A stretch of DNA of 40,904 nucleotides from an uncultured Lachnospiraceae bacterium (GTDB taxonomy: Bacteria > Bacillota > Clostridia > Lachnospirales > Lachnospiraceae). Positions 7,209 through 16,005 of this stretch are shown in pieces. The notes beneath the pieces were generated by a model. The model was given only the letters and a program-made list of their open reading frames with translations, was not told where the DNA came from and did not search any database. The position numbers and the translations under genes were made by a program. Position 1 is the first letter of the stretch; each line of letters starts with the position of its first letter. The stretch lies in contig CAJTSD010000033.1 in assembly GCA_910578795.1 (NCBI GenBank), positions 1 to 40,904 of the forward strand, in the 5' to 3' direction.

Positions 7209-7631
7209 ATGGTAGACAACAATTGTGCTTATTGTGCAGAAGGCGAACTGGTCGCAAAATTCGGAATTAAGATTTGCGAGCTGGCAGCGACAAAAGTATA
7301 CTTGTTTAAGGAGCAGAGTCACAAGGGAAGAGTGATTGTGGCAAGTAAGTTTCATGTGAGTGAGATGATTGAGCTTTCTGACGAGGAGCGCAACGCGTTC
7401 TTTGCGGACGTGAATCATGTGGCAAATGCAATTCACAAGGCTTTTTCGCCAGACAAGGTAAATTATGGCGCGTACGGCGATACGGGACATCATCTGCATT
7501 TCCATTTGGTGCCAAAATACAAGGATGACGAGTTTGAGTGGGGCGGTACGTTTGCAATGGACCCTAAGCGAAAGACGCTTTCCGATGCGGAGTACGATGC
7601 GGTGATTGCGGAGTTGAAGAAGTATTTATAG
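7209..7631 (+). CDS. HIT-family nucleotide hydrolase/transferase
   Basis: This 140-residue histidine-triad protein has HHLHFHLVP (about 97-105), the HxHxH signature whose middle His is the nucleophile in HIT enzymes. Such proteins hydrolyse dinucleoside polyphosphates or nucleoside phosphoramidates. An N-terminal CAYC pair (about 6-9) could be half of a zinc site seen in some HIT proteins, but no clear second pair is visible. The start ATG 7209 follows GGGAGGGATTTCT. Substrate cannot be deduced. Confidence 0.88.
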   Translation: MVDNNCAYCAEGELVAKFGIKICELAATKVYLFKEQSHKGRVIVASKFHVSEMIELSDEERNAFFADVNHVANAIHKAFSPDKVNYGAYGDTGHHLHFHLVPKYKDDEFEWGGTFAMDPKRKTLSDAEYDAVIAELKKYL

Positions 7632-7659
7632 GAAAGTTCATAAATTCCTGTATTATGGA

Positions 7660-7688
7660 TTGACATGTTTACATAATTCCAGTATGCT
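7660..7688 (+). promoter_or_regulatory. Sigma-A promoter for the HPr-like gene
   Basis: TTGACA at 7660-7665 and TATGCT at 7683-7688 are separated by 17 nt. Transcription would start near 7695, about 87 nt before the ATG at 7782. Confidence 0.75.
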
Positions 7689-7781
7689 ATAAGGGAAGAG
7701 AGACTGCAAAAAACGGGTGTTTTGCGCAGGGAGGCACAAAGGTACAAAAAACGGATTAGTTTGATTAAAGGAGATTTGTTT

Positions 7782-8018
7782 ATGGGTGTAAAAGTGTTAC
7801 TCGATTCGGTGGATAAAGTTAGGGATTTTGTAGACATTACGAATGATACGCCATATGATATTGATGTAATCAGCGGAAAACATACATATTTGGATGCAAA
7901 ATCGATTTTGGGCGTTTTGAGCTGTGATTGCAGGAAACCGCTGGTGCTTGATATTCATGCGGGTAAGAGAGAGCGAAGTGAGCTAATGACGAAACTGGAA
8001 AAGTATATTGTAGCGTAG
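7782..8018 (+). CDS. HPr-like protein lacking the active-site histidine
   Basis: This 78-residue protein has the HPr fold pattern: a GK...LDAKSILGVLS segment (about 32-47) matches the regulatory-Ser helix of HPr, followed by PLVLDIHAGKRERSELMTKLEKYI. The usual HPr active site (GLHARPA with His15) is replaced by a segment around KVRDFVDITN with no His, so it should not carry PEP-derived phosphate. A regulatory role like that of Crh is possible. ATG 7782 follows AAAGGAG with 6-nt spacing; the longer in-frame extension to 7722 has no such site. It has its own promoter and terminator. Confidence 0.8.
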   Translation: MGVKVLLDSVDKVRDFVDITNDTPYDIDVISGKHTYLDAKSILGVLSCDCRKPLVLDIHAGKRERSELMTKLEKYIVA

Positions 8019-8048
8019 CGGTCTAGGGAAATGGGATTTGGGAACAAG

Positions 8049-8089
8049 AGGCTTTTAGTGTAAATTATGCGCTGGAAGCCTTTGTTTTT
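8049..8089 (+). terminator. Terminator after the HPr-like gene
   Basis: The stem AGGCTT/AAGCCT is extended by AGTGT/GCGCT with G-U pairs and followed by TTTGTTTTT. Confidence 0.7.
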
Positions 8090-8138
8090 CTTGTTGGAGT
8101 GATGACTGTGGTAAAACAAAACGGAGGGGATTTGACAG

Positions 8139-8672
8139 ATGATTCAATATAGAACATTAGGTGCGCAGGAAATAGACAGGGAACTGTTTCAGGACTTTAT
8201 CCGATATCAAAAGGTTACAGACTGCTGGAGAAGAGAGAATCATACATGGGTAATAAAAAGAGAACCATTTATTGATGATTGGTCGGATGAGGACTATCAT
8301 ACTTTAGTTGCCTGCCTGAAAAATACGGCTTCTATTGGAGGGGTTGTATATGCTGCCTTTCACGATGGGGAGCTAAAAGGCTTTGCTTCTGTTGAACCCA
8401 AGATGTTTGGAGGAGAGCAGGGATATCTTGATTTGTCAAGCATTCATGTATCGGAGGATATGCGTGGTCAAGGGATTGGAAAGTTGCTTTTTCGTTTGGC
8501 GAAAAAATGGGCAAAAAGCCAGGGGGCAAAGAAACTGTACATATCCGCACATTCTGCGGTCGAGAGCCAGGCATTTTATAGGGCTATGGGGTGTGTTGAG
8601 GCACAGGTATATAATCAAAAGCATGTTGAGGCGGAACCTTATGATTGTCAGCTGGAATGCGAATTGTCATAA
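8139..8672 (+). CDS. GNAT-family N-acetyltransferase
   Basis: This 177-residue protein has the GNAT acetyl-CoA signature: LDLSSIHVSEDMRGQGIGKLLF (about 99-120, with R/Q-x-x-G-x-G as RGQGIG), followed by KLYISAHSAVESQAFYRAMG, typical of motif B. The start ATG 8139 follows CGGAGGGGATTTGACAG. The acceptor is unknown. It is convergent with the MATE gene, whose stop lies 11 nt away. Confidence 0.85.
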   Translation: MIQYRTLGAQEIDRELFQDFIRYQKVTDCWRRENHTWVIKREPFIDDWSDEDYHTLVACLKNTASIGGVVYAAFHDGELKGFASVEPKMFGGEQGYLDLSSIHVSEDMRGQGIGKLLFRLAKKWAKSQGAKKLYISAHSAVESQAFYRAMGCVEAQVYNQKHVEAEPYDCQLECELS

Positions 8673-8683
8673 CATAAGCTGTA

Positions 8684-10024
8684 TTATGGATTGTCTAACA
8701 ATCGGTTCTTTCGGATAGAATAATATCCAAATCCGGCAACGTCCGCCAAAATCCACCCAATCGGCACAGCCCACCAAATTCCGACAACGCCGATTGCGGG
8801 AATGGCGGAGAGAACGTATGCGAGAACGACGCGTGTGCCTAGTGAAAGGATTGTGAGAACGACCGACATACCAGGTCTGCCCAATGCACGATAGAGCCCG
8901 TATAGTAAAAACAGGCACCCGATACCGCAGTAGAATGCGCCTTCAATGCGCAGATAGCGCACGCCTTCTGCAATAATGGCAGTTTCCTGCGCCTTGACAA
9001 ACAAAAGCATAAGCGGACGGGCAAATACCCAGACTACCGCCGAAATAATCACACTAAATATCACTGCCGCGGCAATGGCGCCACGAAATCCTGCACGAAT
9101 ACGCTCGGGCTTCTTTGCTCCGTAATTTTGTGCGATAAATGTAGAAAAGGCATTTCCAAAATCCTGTACGGGCATGTAGGCAAACGCGTCAATTTTAACT
9201 GCTGCGGCAAATGATGCCATAACTACGGGACCGAAGCTGTTGACAACGCCCTGTACCAAAAGAATGCCCAAATTCATAACGGACTGCTGCACACAAGTGA
9301 GGAGAGAAAAACCGGAGATTTCTTTCATATAGTTTAGACGCACGTGCAGTTCGTCTTTTTTGAATTTCAGACAGGGAACACGGATCAGAGAATAGAGCGC
9401 GATGCCAATGCCAGAAATATACTGTGCGATGACAGTCGCTTCCGCGGCGCCTGCAACGCCTCGTTTTAATCCAATCACAAACCATAAATCGAGAACGATA
9501 TTAAGCACTGTGGAAACGCTCAGAAATAAAAGCGGCACAACCGAGTTCCCGACAGCGCGCAGTAAGGAAGCAAAATAGTTATATAAAAATGTAGCAAAAA
9601 TTCCGCAAAAAATTACGGTAAGATAGCTGCGCATTGGTGCCCATACTTCGTTTGGCACCTGTAAAAAAAACTGGATTTGGTTTAAAAGCAGAAAAACCCC
9701 CAAATTAATGATAAGCGTTAAGGAGAATATCAGTGCAAAGGAAGCACAGATTCCTTCCTTTAACCCTTTTTCATCCCCTTCTCCAAAACGTATGGAAAAA
9801 AAAGCGCCGCTTCCCATGCATAATCCCAAAAGAATCGAAGTCAGGAAAGTCATTAACGTAAATGAAGATCCGACTGCCGCCAGGGCATTCGGACCAAGAA
9901 ATCTGCCGACAATAAGTGTATCAGCAATGTTGTAGCACTGTTGTAAAAGATTTCCCAGTATCATCGGGAATGCAAAACGCAGCATGGATTTCATCGTAGC
10001 ACCCTGCGTCATATCAATATTCAT
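8684..10024 (-). CDS. MATE-family multidrug/metabolite exporter
   Basis: This 446-residue integral membrane protein has about 12 hydrophobic segments and the MATE N-terminus FAFPMILGNLLQQCYNIADTLIVGRFLG, with the Asn/Asp-rich first helices and a pseudo-repeat in the second half (IDAFAYMPVQDFGNAFSTFIAQNYGA). The family exports cationic or organic substrates with Na+ or H+ antiport. The substrate is not predictable. A consensus promoter lies upstream on the same strand (10072-10100). The ribosome site before ATG 10024 is weak. Confidence 0.92.
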   Translation of the reverse strand: MNIDMTQGATMKSMLRFAFPMILGNLLQQCYNIADTLIVGRFLGPNALAAVGSSFTLMTFLTSILLGLCMGSGAFFSIRFGEGDEKGLKEGICASFALIFSLTLIINLGVFLLLNQIQFFLQVPNEVWAPMRSYLTVIFCGIFATFLYNYFASLLRAVGNSVVPLLFLSVSTVLNIVLDLWFVIGLKRGVAGAAEATVIAQYISGIGIALYSLIRVPCLKFKKDELHVRLNYMKEISGFSLLTCVQQSVMNLGILLVQGVVNSFGPVVMASFAAAVKIDAFAYMPVQDFGNAFSTFIAQNYGAKKPERIRAGFRGAIAAAVIFSVIISAVVWVFARPLMLLFVKAQETAIIAEGVRYLRIEGAFYCGIGCLFLLYGLYRALGRPGMSVVLTILSLGTRVVLAYVLSAIPAIGVVGIWWAVPIGWILADVAGFGYYSIRKNRLLDNP

Positions 10025-10071
10025 AGAAGCATCATTCTTTCGTTAATAAATTCACAAGTAGTATTAAAATT

Positions 10072-10100
10072 ATGATATCAATTTTCTTGAAGGATGTCAA
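10072..10100 (-). promoter_or_regulatory. Sigma-A promoter of the MATE gene
   Basis: On the minus strand TTGACA (10100-10095) and TATCAT (10077-10072) are separated by 17 nt, giving a leader of about 40 nt. The rest of the 10025-10259 gap is AT-rich; a possible weak promoter for dgt (TTGGAA...TAATTA near 10190-10220) could not be settled. Confidence 0.75.
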
Positions 10101-10259
10101 TGAGGTAATGAATTTGACTAAGTTCTGTAGAATTGACGGATTTTTTATATTTTTTTGAAATTTTCAGAAATGTTCGGATAAAAAAAGGAATTTTGGAATG
10201 CACGCGGAATATATTAATTAGATAGAGATTACGCATATTGTAAAGGATATGGTGGCGAT

Positions 10260-11264
10260 ATGACAATCAGAGAAAACCTTGAGCAGCGGGAAACGGAATA
10301 TTTAAGCCCGTATGCCACGTTAAGTAAAAATTCAAAGGGCAGAGACCATGAGGAGGAGCAGTGTGATATCAGACCTGTTTTCCAAAGAGACCGGGACAGG
10401 ATTCTGCACTCCAAATCATTTCGCCGTTTAAAGGATAAAACGCAGGTTTTTTTATCTCCGGAGGGGGACCATTACCGTACAAGACTGACCCACACATTGG
10501 AGGTGTCACAAAATGCAAGGACCATTGCAAGGGCGCTGCAGCTCAATGAAGAGCTTGTGGAAGCAATTGCATTAGGGCATGATTTGGGGCATACCCCGTT
10601 TGGACATGCCGGAGAGCGTGCATTGAATGAAATCTGTCCATATGGTTTTAAACATAACGAACAGAGCGTGCGCACCGTTGAGATTTTGGAAAAGGACGGA
10701 GAGGGGCTGAACCTTACCTGGGAGGTCCGGGACGGCATGAGAAATCATCAGACCTCCAACATGCCGTCAACACTTGAGGGGAAAATTGTACGGTTTTCTG
10801 ATAAAATTGCATATACATATCACGATATGGATGATGCGGTGCGGGCGGGAATCCTGAGAGAGCGTGATATTCCAAGGGAAATCGGTGAGGTGATTGGTTA
10901 TACGCCAAGAGAGCGGTTAAACAATTTTATTCATGATATTGTCACGCAGAGTAAGGGGACGGATGATGTGCGAATGTCCGATGCGGTGGAGCTTGCAATG
11001 CGCGATTTGAGAAAGTTTATGTATGACAAGGTATATAGCAATTCCGTCGCAAAATGTGAGGAGAATAAGGCGGTATCGCTTGTCAAGACCTTGTATGAAT
11101 ATTATATGAGGCACACGGAAGAATTGCCAAAGTTTTTTGTAGAGCTTGGTCTTAGCGGGGAACCGCGGGAAAAAGTGGTGTGTGATTATATCAGTTCCAT
11201 GACGGACCGGTTTGCGATTGCGTTATATAATGAGCTTTATGTGCCTAAATTTTGGATAGGATAG
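10260..11264 (+). CDS. dgt: dGTPase-like HD-domain triphosphohydrolase
   Basis: This 334-residue protein of the deoxyguanosinetriphosphate triphosphohydrolase family hydrolyses dNTPs to deoxynucleoside and triphosphate. RDRILHSKSFRRLKDKTQVF (about 38-57), TRLTHTLEV (first HD His) and the metal motif GHDLGHTPFGHAGE (about 103-116) are all present. It is first in a block with dnaG and rpoD, 31 nt before the primase start. That arrangement is a recurring Clostridia gene order. ATG 10260 follows GGATATGGTGGCGAT. Confidence 0.9.
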   Translation: MTIRENLEQRETEYLSPYATLSKNSKGRDHEEEQCDIRPVFQRDRDRILHSKSFRRLKDKTQVFLSPEGDHYRTRLTHTLEVSQNARTIARALQLNEELVEAIALGHDLGHTPFGHAGERALNEICPYGFKHNEQSVRTVEILEKDGEGLNLTWEVRDGMRNHQTSNMPSTLEGKIVRFSDKIAYTYHDMDDAVRAGILRERDIPREIGEVIGYTPRERLNNFIHDIVTQSKGTDDVRMSDAVELAMRDLRKFMYDKVYSNSVAKCEENKAVSLVKTLYEYYMRHTEELPKFFVELGLSGEPREKVVCDYISSMTDRFAIALYNELYVPKFWIG

Positions 11265-11295
11265 GTCGCAGACTTTGGCAGAAATGGGGGATTCA

Positions 11296-13092
11296 ATGTA
11301 CTATCCCGAGGAAATTGTTGAGGAAGTAAGACAGAGGAATGATATTGTAGATGTGATATCAGGGTATGTTGGACTTCAGAAAAGAGGCAGTAATTATGTA
11401 TGCTGTTGTCCCTTTCACGGAGAGAAGACACCATCCTTTTATGTGAGCAGGTCAAAGCAGATTTATAAGTGCTTTGGCTGTGGTGAAGGCGGCAATGTGA
11501 CGTCTTTTGTAATGAAATATGAAAACTGCACATTTCCAGAGGCACTGAAAATCCTTGCGGACAAGGCGGGTATAAAGCTTCCCGAGGCGGAATATTCGGA
11601 AGAAGCAAAACGCAGGGAAAGCAGACGTCAGAAGCTTTTGGCGGTCAATAAGGAAGCGGCGAAGTTTTATTATTATCAGCTTCGCAGTGAGCATGGTGTA
11701 AAGGCACGTGAGTATCTTGATAAGAGAGCGCTTTCCGATGAAATCAGAAAAAGCTTCGGACTTGGTTACGCACCCATAAGGGGCGAGGAGCTTTTGATAT
11801 ATTTGCGGCAGAAGGGGTTTACGGACGATTTGATCCGTGATGTAGGACTTGCAAAGGCAGATGAGCGCCGTGGTACAGTGACGCAGTTTTGGAACCGGGT
11901 GATTTTTCCGATACAGGATATCAATCATCGTGTGATTGGCTTTGGCGGGCGGATTATGGGGGCGGACGACAAGGGACCAAAGTATTTAAATTCTCCGGAA
12001 ACAGAGATTTTTGATAAAAGCAGAAATCTTTACGGTATGAATTATGCACGTACCGCAAGGACGGGGAATATCATATTGTGTGAGGGATATATGGATGTCA
12101 TCAGTATGCATCAGGCAGGCTTTACACAGGCAGTTGCCTCATTGGGAACGGCATTTACGCCGGGACAGGCTGGACTGATTAAGAAGTACACAAAAGACGT
12201 GCTGCTTGCCTATGACAGCGACGGGGCAGGTGTAAAAGCTGCACTGCGTGCAATCGGCATTTTAAGAGATGCGGGAATGTCCGGGAAAATTATCAGTATG
12301 TCGCCCTACAAGGATCCGGATGAATTTATGAAAAACCTTGGAAAAGAGGCGTTTCAGGAACGCATTGACCATGCAGAAAATTCCTTTTTGTTTGAAATCA
12401 GAATGCTTGAGCGTGATTATGACATGAGTGACCCTGAGGATAAAACGAATTTTCACAATCAGATTGCGCGCAGGTTATGTGATTTTGGAGAGGATGTGGA
12501 ACGTGAAAATTATATCGAAGCGATAGCGGATAAGTACCACATCGGTTTTGAAAATTTAAGAAAACTTGTGGTAAACATGGCAGCAAAGACAGGAGGGTAT
12601 GCCGTGATGCCGATTCAGCGGGAAAAACCAAAGTCCGGCATTAACAGCAGAGGCAGGAATTCATTGGAGGAAAATAAGAAAAAGGCACAACGTCTTTTGC
12701 TCACATGGCTTACGGATTATCCGCAGCTTTACGCAAAAATCAAGAGCTATGTTTCACCGGATGACTTTACGGATGCGCTTTATAAAAAGGTGGCACAAAG
12801 AATGTTTGAGGACATCGAAAAAGGACAGCTCAATCCTGCAGGCATTATTGATTTGTTTGAGGATGAAAAGGAACAGAGTGAGGCAGCATCCCTGTTTACG
12901 GCTGAGATACCGGAGCTGGAGAATTTGCAGGATAAGGAAAAGGCGTTTCACGACATACTGATGCGCGTGAAGAAAAGCAGCTATGAATATTATTTGGAAC
13001 GCTCCGGTGTGGATATAACGGCGCTAAGTCTTGCAATAGAGGGCAAAAAAGCACTGGAAGAACTTAACAAAACGCATATTTCTTTCAATTAA
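11296..13092 (+). CDS. dnaG: DNA primase
   Basis: This 598-residue replicative primase makes RNA primers at the fork. The N-terminal zinc-binding domain has CPFHGEKTPSF and CFGCGEGG (about 33-70); the TOPRIM core has EGYMDVIS (about 258-265) and YDSDGAG (about 304-310); the C-terminal region should bind DnaB helicase. ATG 11296 is preferred, since GGGGGA sits 5 nt upstream; a TTG at 11275 would add 7 residues without a site. It lies directly upstream of rpoD as in the macromolecular synthesis operon. Confidence 0.95.
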   Translation: MYYPEEIVEEVRQRNDIVDVISGYVGLQKRGSNYVCCCPFHGEKTPSFYVSRSKQIYKCFGCGEGGNVTSFVMKYENCTFPEALKILADKAGIKLPEAEYSEEAKRRESRRQKLLAVNKEAAKFYYYQLRSEHGVKAREYLDKRALSDEIRKSFGLGYAPIRGEELLIYLRQKGFTDDLIRDVGLAKADERRGTVTQFWNRVIFPIQDINHRVIGFGGRIMGADDKGPKYLNSPETEIFDKSRNLYGMNYARTARTGNIILCEGYMDVISMHQAGFTQAVASLGTAFTPGQAGLIKKYTKDVLLAYDSDGAGVKAALRAIGILRDAGMSGKIISMSPYKDPDEFMKNLGKEAFQERIDHAENSFLFEIRMLERDYDMSDPEDKTNFHNQIARRLCDFGEDVERENYIEAIADKYHIGFENLRKLVVNMAAKTGGYAVMPIQREKPKSGINSRGRNSLEENKKKAQRLLLTWLTDYPQLYAKIKSYVSPDDFTDALYKKVAQRMFEDIEKGQLNPAGIIDLFEDEKEQSEAASLFTAEIPELENLQDKEKAFHDILMRVKKSSYEYYLERSGVDITALSLAIEGKKALEELNKTHISFN

Positions 13093-13126
13093 GGATAAAA
13101 ATATATGGTATGGAGGATTGACCAGA

Positions 13127-14248
13127 ATGGATGAAAACACACAAGCAAAATTTGAGGCAAAGTTAAAAGAACTTCTTGCGATGGCAAAGAAGAAGAAAAA
13201 CGTGCTTGAATATCAGGAAATCAGTGATTTTTTCAAGGACATGCCTCTTGAAACGGAGCAGTTTGAGAAAATACTGGATTTTCTGGAACAAAGCAACGTG
13301 GATGTGCTGCGTATTACGGATGATGACGACGATTTGCCGGATGACGATCTTCTTCTAAACGATGAGGAAGACGTGGATATGGACGTGGAGAATATTGATT
13401 TGTCCGTTCCCGACGGCGTCGGCATTGAAGATCCCGTAAGAATGTATTTAAAGGAAATCGGAAAAGTGCCGCTTCTAAGCGCTGACGAGGAGATTGAGCT
13501 TGCAAAGAAAATGGAGCTTGGCGACGAGGAGGCAAAAAAGAGGTTAGCCGAGGCGAACCTCAGGCTTGTTGTGAGCATTGCGAAGCGCTATGTGGGCAGA
13601 GGAATGCTGTTTTTGGACCTCATTCAGGAGGGCAATCTTGGTCTGATTAAGGCAGTTGAGAAATTTGATTACAGAAAAGGCTACAAATTTTCGACGTATG
13701 CGACATGGTGGATACGCCAGGCAATTACCAGGGCGATTGCGGATCAGGCAAGAACCATCCGGATTCCGGTGCATATGGTTGAAACCATCAACAAATTAAT
13801 CCGTGTAAGCAGGCAGCTCTTACAGGAGCTTGGACGGGAACCGACCCCTGAGGAGATTGCAAAGGAAATGAATATGCCGGAGGAACGTGTACGTGAAATT
13901 TTGAAAATTTCGCAGGAGCCGGTATCGCTTGAAACGCCAATCGGTGAAGAGGAGGACAGTCATCTCGGAGATTTTATACAGGATGATAATGTGCCCGTTC
14001 CTGCTGACGCGGCGGCGTTTACGCTGTTAAAGGAGCAGCTTGTTGAAGTGCTTGATACGCTGACTGACAGAGAGCAGAAGGTATTGAGACTGCGGTTCGG
14101 ACTGGATGACGGGCGTGCACGCACACTTGAGGAAGTTGGTAAGGAATTTAACGTTACGAGAGAACGTATCCGGCAGATTGAGGCGAAGGCGCTTCGCAAG
14201 CTCCGGCATCCGTCAAGAAGCCGGAAGCTAAAGGACTATTTGGATTAG
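13127..14248 (+). CDS. rpoD: Primary sigma factor (sigma 70 / sigma A)
   Basis: This 373-residue vegetative sigma factor has region 1.1-like acidic sequence at the N-terminus, region 1.2 (DPVRMYLKEIGKVPLLSADE), region 2 (RLVVSIAKRYVGRGMLFLDL, KGYKFSTYATWWIRQAI for -10 recognition), region 3, and region 4 with the helix-turn-helix TLEEVGKEFNVTRERIRQIE. The start is ATG 13127, 10 nt from GGAGG (13112-13116); the in-frame TTG 13118 is too close to that site. The window's promoters match the sites this factor recognises. Confidence 0.97.
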   Translation: MDENTQAKFEAKLKELLAMAKKKKNVLEYQEISDFFKDMPLETEQFEKILDFLEQSNVDVLRITDDDDDLPDDDLLLNDEEDVDMDVENIDLSVPDGVGIEDPVRMYLKEIGKVPLLSADEEIELAKKMELGDEEAKKRLAEANLRLVVSIAKRYVGRGMLFLDLIQEGNLGLIKAVEKFDYRKGYKFSTYATWWIRQAITRAIADQARTIRIPVHMVETINKLIRVSRQLLQELGREPTPEEIAKEMNMPEERVREILKISQEPVSLETPIGEEEDSHLGDFIQDDNVPVPADAAAFTLLKEQLVEVLDTLTDREQKVLRLRFGLDDGRARTLEEVGKEFNVTRERIRQIEAKALRKLRHPSRSRKLKDYLD

Positions 14249-14258
14249 GAGAGTACAA

Positions 14259-15062
14259 ATGCAGCTGTCGGATAGAATGCGGGCTGTGGCGGGGCTTGTT
14301 TCACCATGTGAAAGCATGGCGGATATTGGCTGTGACCATGGCTACGTGGCGATGGAGTTAATCAGAAGCCGTATCTGTGCGCATGTGATTGCGATGGATA
14401 TTAACCAAGGACCGCTTGAACGCGCCAAAGAAAATATCCGCGATTACGGAATGCAGGATTATATCGAAACGCGGCTTTCGGACGGGGCGGCTGCACTTTT
14501 GCCAAATGAGGCAGAGGGGATTGTCTGTGCCGGAATGGGCGGGCGTCTTGTGGTTTCAATTTTGGAGAGGAGCCGCGCGCTGATTGGTGATATGAAGCAG
14601 GTCGTATTGCAGCCGCAGTCGGAACTTTCACAGGTGCGCAAATATCTGCGCGTAAACGGGTATTTGATTGAAAAGGAAGACATGGTCTTTGAGGACGGGA
14701 AATATTATCCGATGATGCGGGCGCTGCCTGCGGCATTCGGAAAGCAGGAACGTATGCTTGCGGGAAATTTGGAGCAGGCGGGCAAAAGAACTTCAATGTG
14801 TGGAAATCCCCCTGATATATCGGAAATCTGTACGGAGGAAACGATAAGGCTTACAAGAGTGCAGGATACATATGGACCGTATCTTCTTGAAAGAGCGCAT
14901 CCCGTTTTAAAGCGGTATCTTTTGTGGCAGAAGGAAGGCTTTGAAACGATCAGGGACAATCTGAAGGTTTCAATGCAAGTAACTGCAAGGGGGCAGGAAC
15001 GGATTATGGAACTGGATGAAACCTTGAGTGACATTGTGTTTTGCCTCTACAATTATTTCTAA
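14259..15062 (+). CDS. trmK: tRNA (adenine22-N1)-methyltransferase TrmK-like
   Basis: This 267-residue class I SAM-dependent methyltransferase of the TrmK/YqfN family methylates N1 of A22 in tRNA. The SAM-binding motif VSPCESMADIGCDHGYVAMEL (DIGCDHG, about 22-28) and AMDINQGPLERAKENI are visible, with the family motif CAGMGGRLV (about 90-98) and the following QPQSELSQVRKYL. In B. subtilis this gene also follows sigA and precedes the Nif3-like yqfO, the same order as here. It begins 10 nt after rpoD. A structured repeat begins at its stop codon. Confidence 0.9.
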   Translation: MQLSDRMRAVAGLVSPCESMADIGCDHGYVAMELIRSRICAHVIAMDINQGPLERAKENIRDYGMQDYIETRLSDGAAALLPNEAEGIVCAGMGGRLVVSILERSRALIGDMKQVVLQPQSELSQVRKYLRVNGYLIEKEDMVFEDGKYYPMMRALPAAFGKQERMLAGNLEQAGKRTSMCGNPPDISEICTEETIRLTRVQDTYGPYLLERAHPVLKRYLLWQKEGFETIRDNLKVSMQVTARGQERIMELDETLSDIVFCLYNYF

Positions 15063-15149
15063 TGCACACAGGCGTCCAAAGGCAATCTGTCAGTAAGCTG
15101 ACGGATGCCTCGCGCGCGAATTAGGAAAGGAGCCATTCCTGTTTGATTA
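15060..15149 (+). repeat. Covarying stop-codon-linked RNA element, copy 2
   Basis: The element begins at the trmK TAA (TAATGCACA). The outer helix AGGCGTCC/GGATGCCT (15070-15077 with 15103-15110, one G-U) has an 11-nt 5' bulge AAAGGCAATCT; the inner helix GTCAG-TAAG-CTGAC (15089-15102) stacks directly on it. Then come the linker CGCGCGCGAAT, hairpin AGGA/TCCT (15123-15126 with 15137-15140, 10-nt loop) and GTTTGATTA. All three helices differ in sequence from copy 1 (3465-3554) but pair at the same spacing. Confidence 0.7.
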
Positions 15150-15169
15150 TATAAAGGGGGGATAATACC

Positions 15170-15952
15170 TTGAATTGCGAAGAAATCATGGAAAAGCTGG
15201 AAACGCTTTCACCCAAAAATTATGCGGAGGATTGGGATAATATAGGACTTCTTGTCGGCAGGCGGGACAAAGACGTGGGGACGGTTTATATTGCGCTTGA
15301 TGCCACGGATGACGTGATTGAGGACGCAATCCGTGTGGGGGCAGATCTGTTGTTGACACATCATCCGCTGATTTTTAGGAAGCTTTCCCATGTGAATACG
15401 GATGATTTTATCGGAAGGCGGATTGTTTCACTGATTCAAAACGATATCAGTTATTATGCGATGCATACAAATTTTGATGTGATGGGAATGGCGGACGCGG
15501 CGGCTGATGAGTTGGGACTTCAGAACAGGGAAGTACTAAACGTAACCTTTGAAGATGAAATATCAAAGGAAGGCTGTGGGCGTGTAGGATACCTTCCAAA
15601 GCGTATGAGCCTGGAAACGCTTGCAGAACTTGTGAAGAAGAATTTTTGTGTGCCAAGTGTGAGAGTGTATGGAGATTTAGGTGATATTGTGGAGATGGCG
15701 GCAGTCATGCCGGGTTCCGGAGGCAGTTACATAAAAGATGCCATTCGTGCAGGCGCAGATGTGATGATTACGGGAGATATTGATCATCATGAGGGAATTG
15801 ATGCGGTGGCACAGGGGCTTGCAGTGATTGACGCCGGACATTACGGAATAGAAAAGCTTTTTATACCTTATATGGAGGAATTTATTAATCGGGAGTTTCC
15901 GAATCTGAAGGTATACAGGGCAGCGTTTTATGAGCCGTTTGTGGTTCGATAA
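15170..15952 (+). CDS. Nif3-like dinuclear metal centre protein
   Basis: This 260-residue protein of the Nif3/YqfO (DUF34) family binds two metal ions in a conserved pocket; a GTP cyclohydrolase-type fold is known but the physiological role is debated. Metal ligands are visible in LLLTHHPLIFRKL (about 60-72) and near the C-terminus in DAGHYGIEKLF (about 222-232). The start is TTG 15170, with GGGGGG about 8 nt upstream. It keeps the sigA-trmK-nif3 order seen in Firmicutes, and lacks the internal PII-like insert of longer YqfO proteins. Confidence 0.88.
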   Translation: MNCEEIMEKLETLSPKNYAEDWDNIGLLVGRRDKDVGTVYIALDATDDVIEDAIRVGADLLLTHHPLIFRKLSHVNTDDFIGRRIVSLIQNDISYYAMHTNFDVMGMADAAADELGLQNREVLNVTFEDEISKEGCGRVGYLPKRMSLETLAELVKKNFCVPSVRVYGDLGDIVEMAAVMPGSGGSYIKDAIRAGADVMITGDIDHHEGIDAVAQGLAVIDAGHYGIEKLFIPYMEEFINREFPNLKVYRAAFYEPFVVR

Positions 15953-16005
15953 GACAAAGATACAAAGGAAACGGTGTATGGCAGTAGAATAAGAGGGGTA
16001 AGGCG

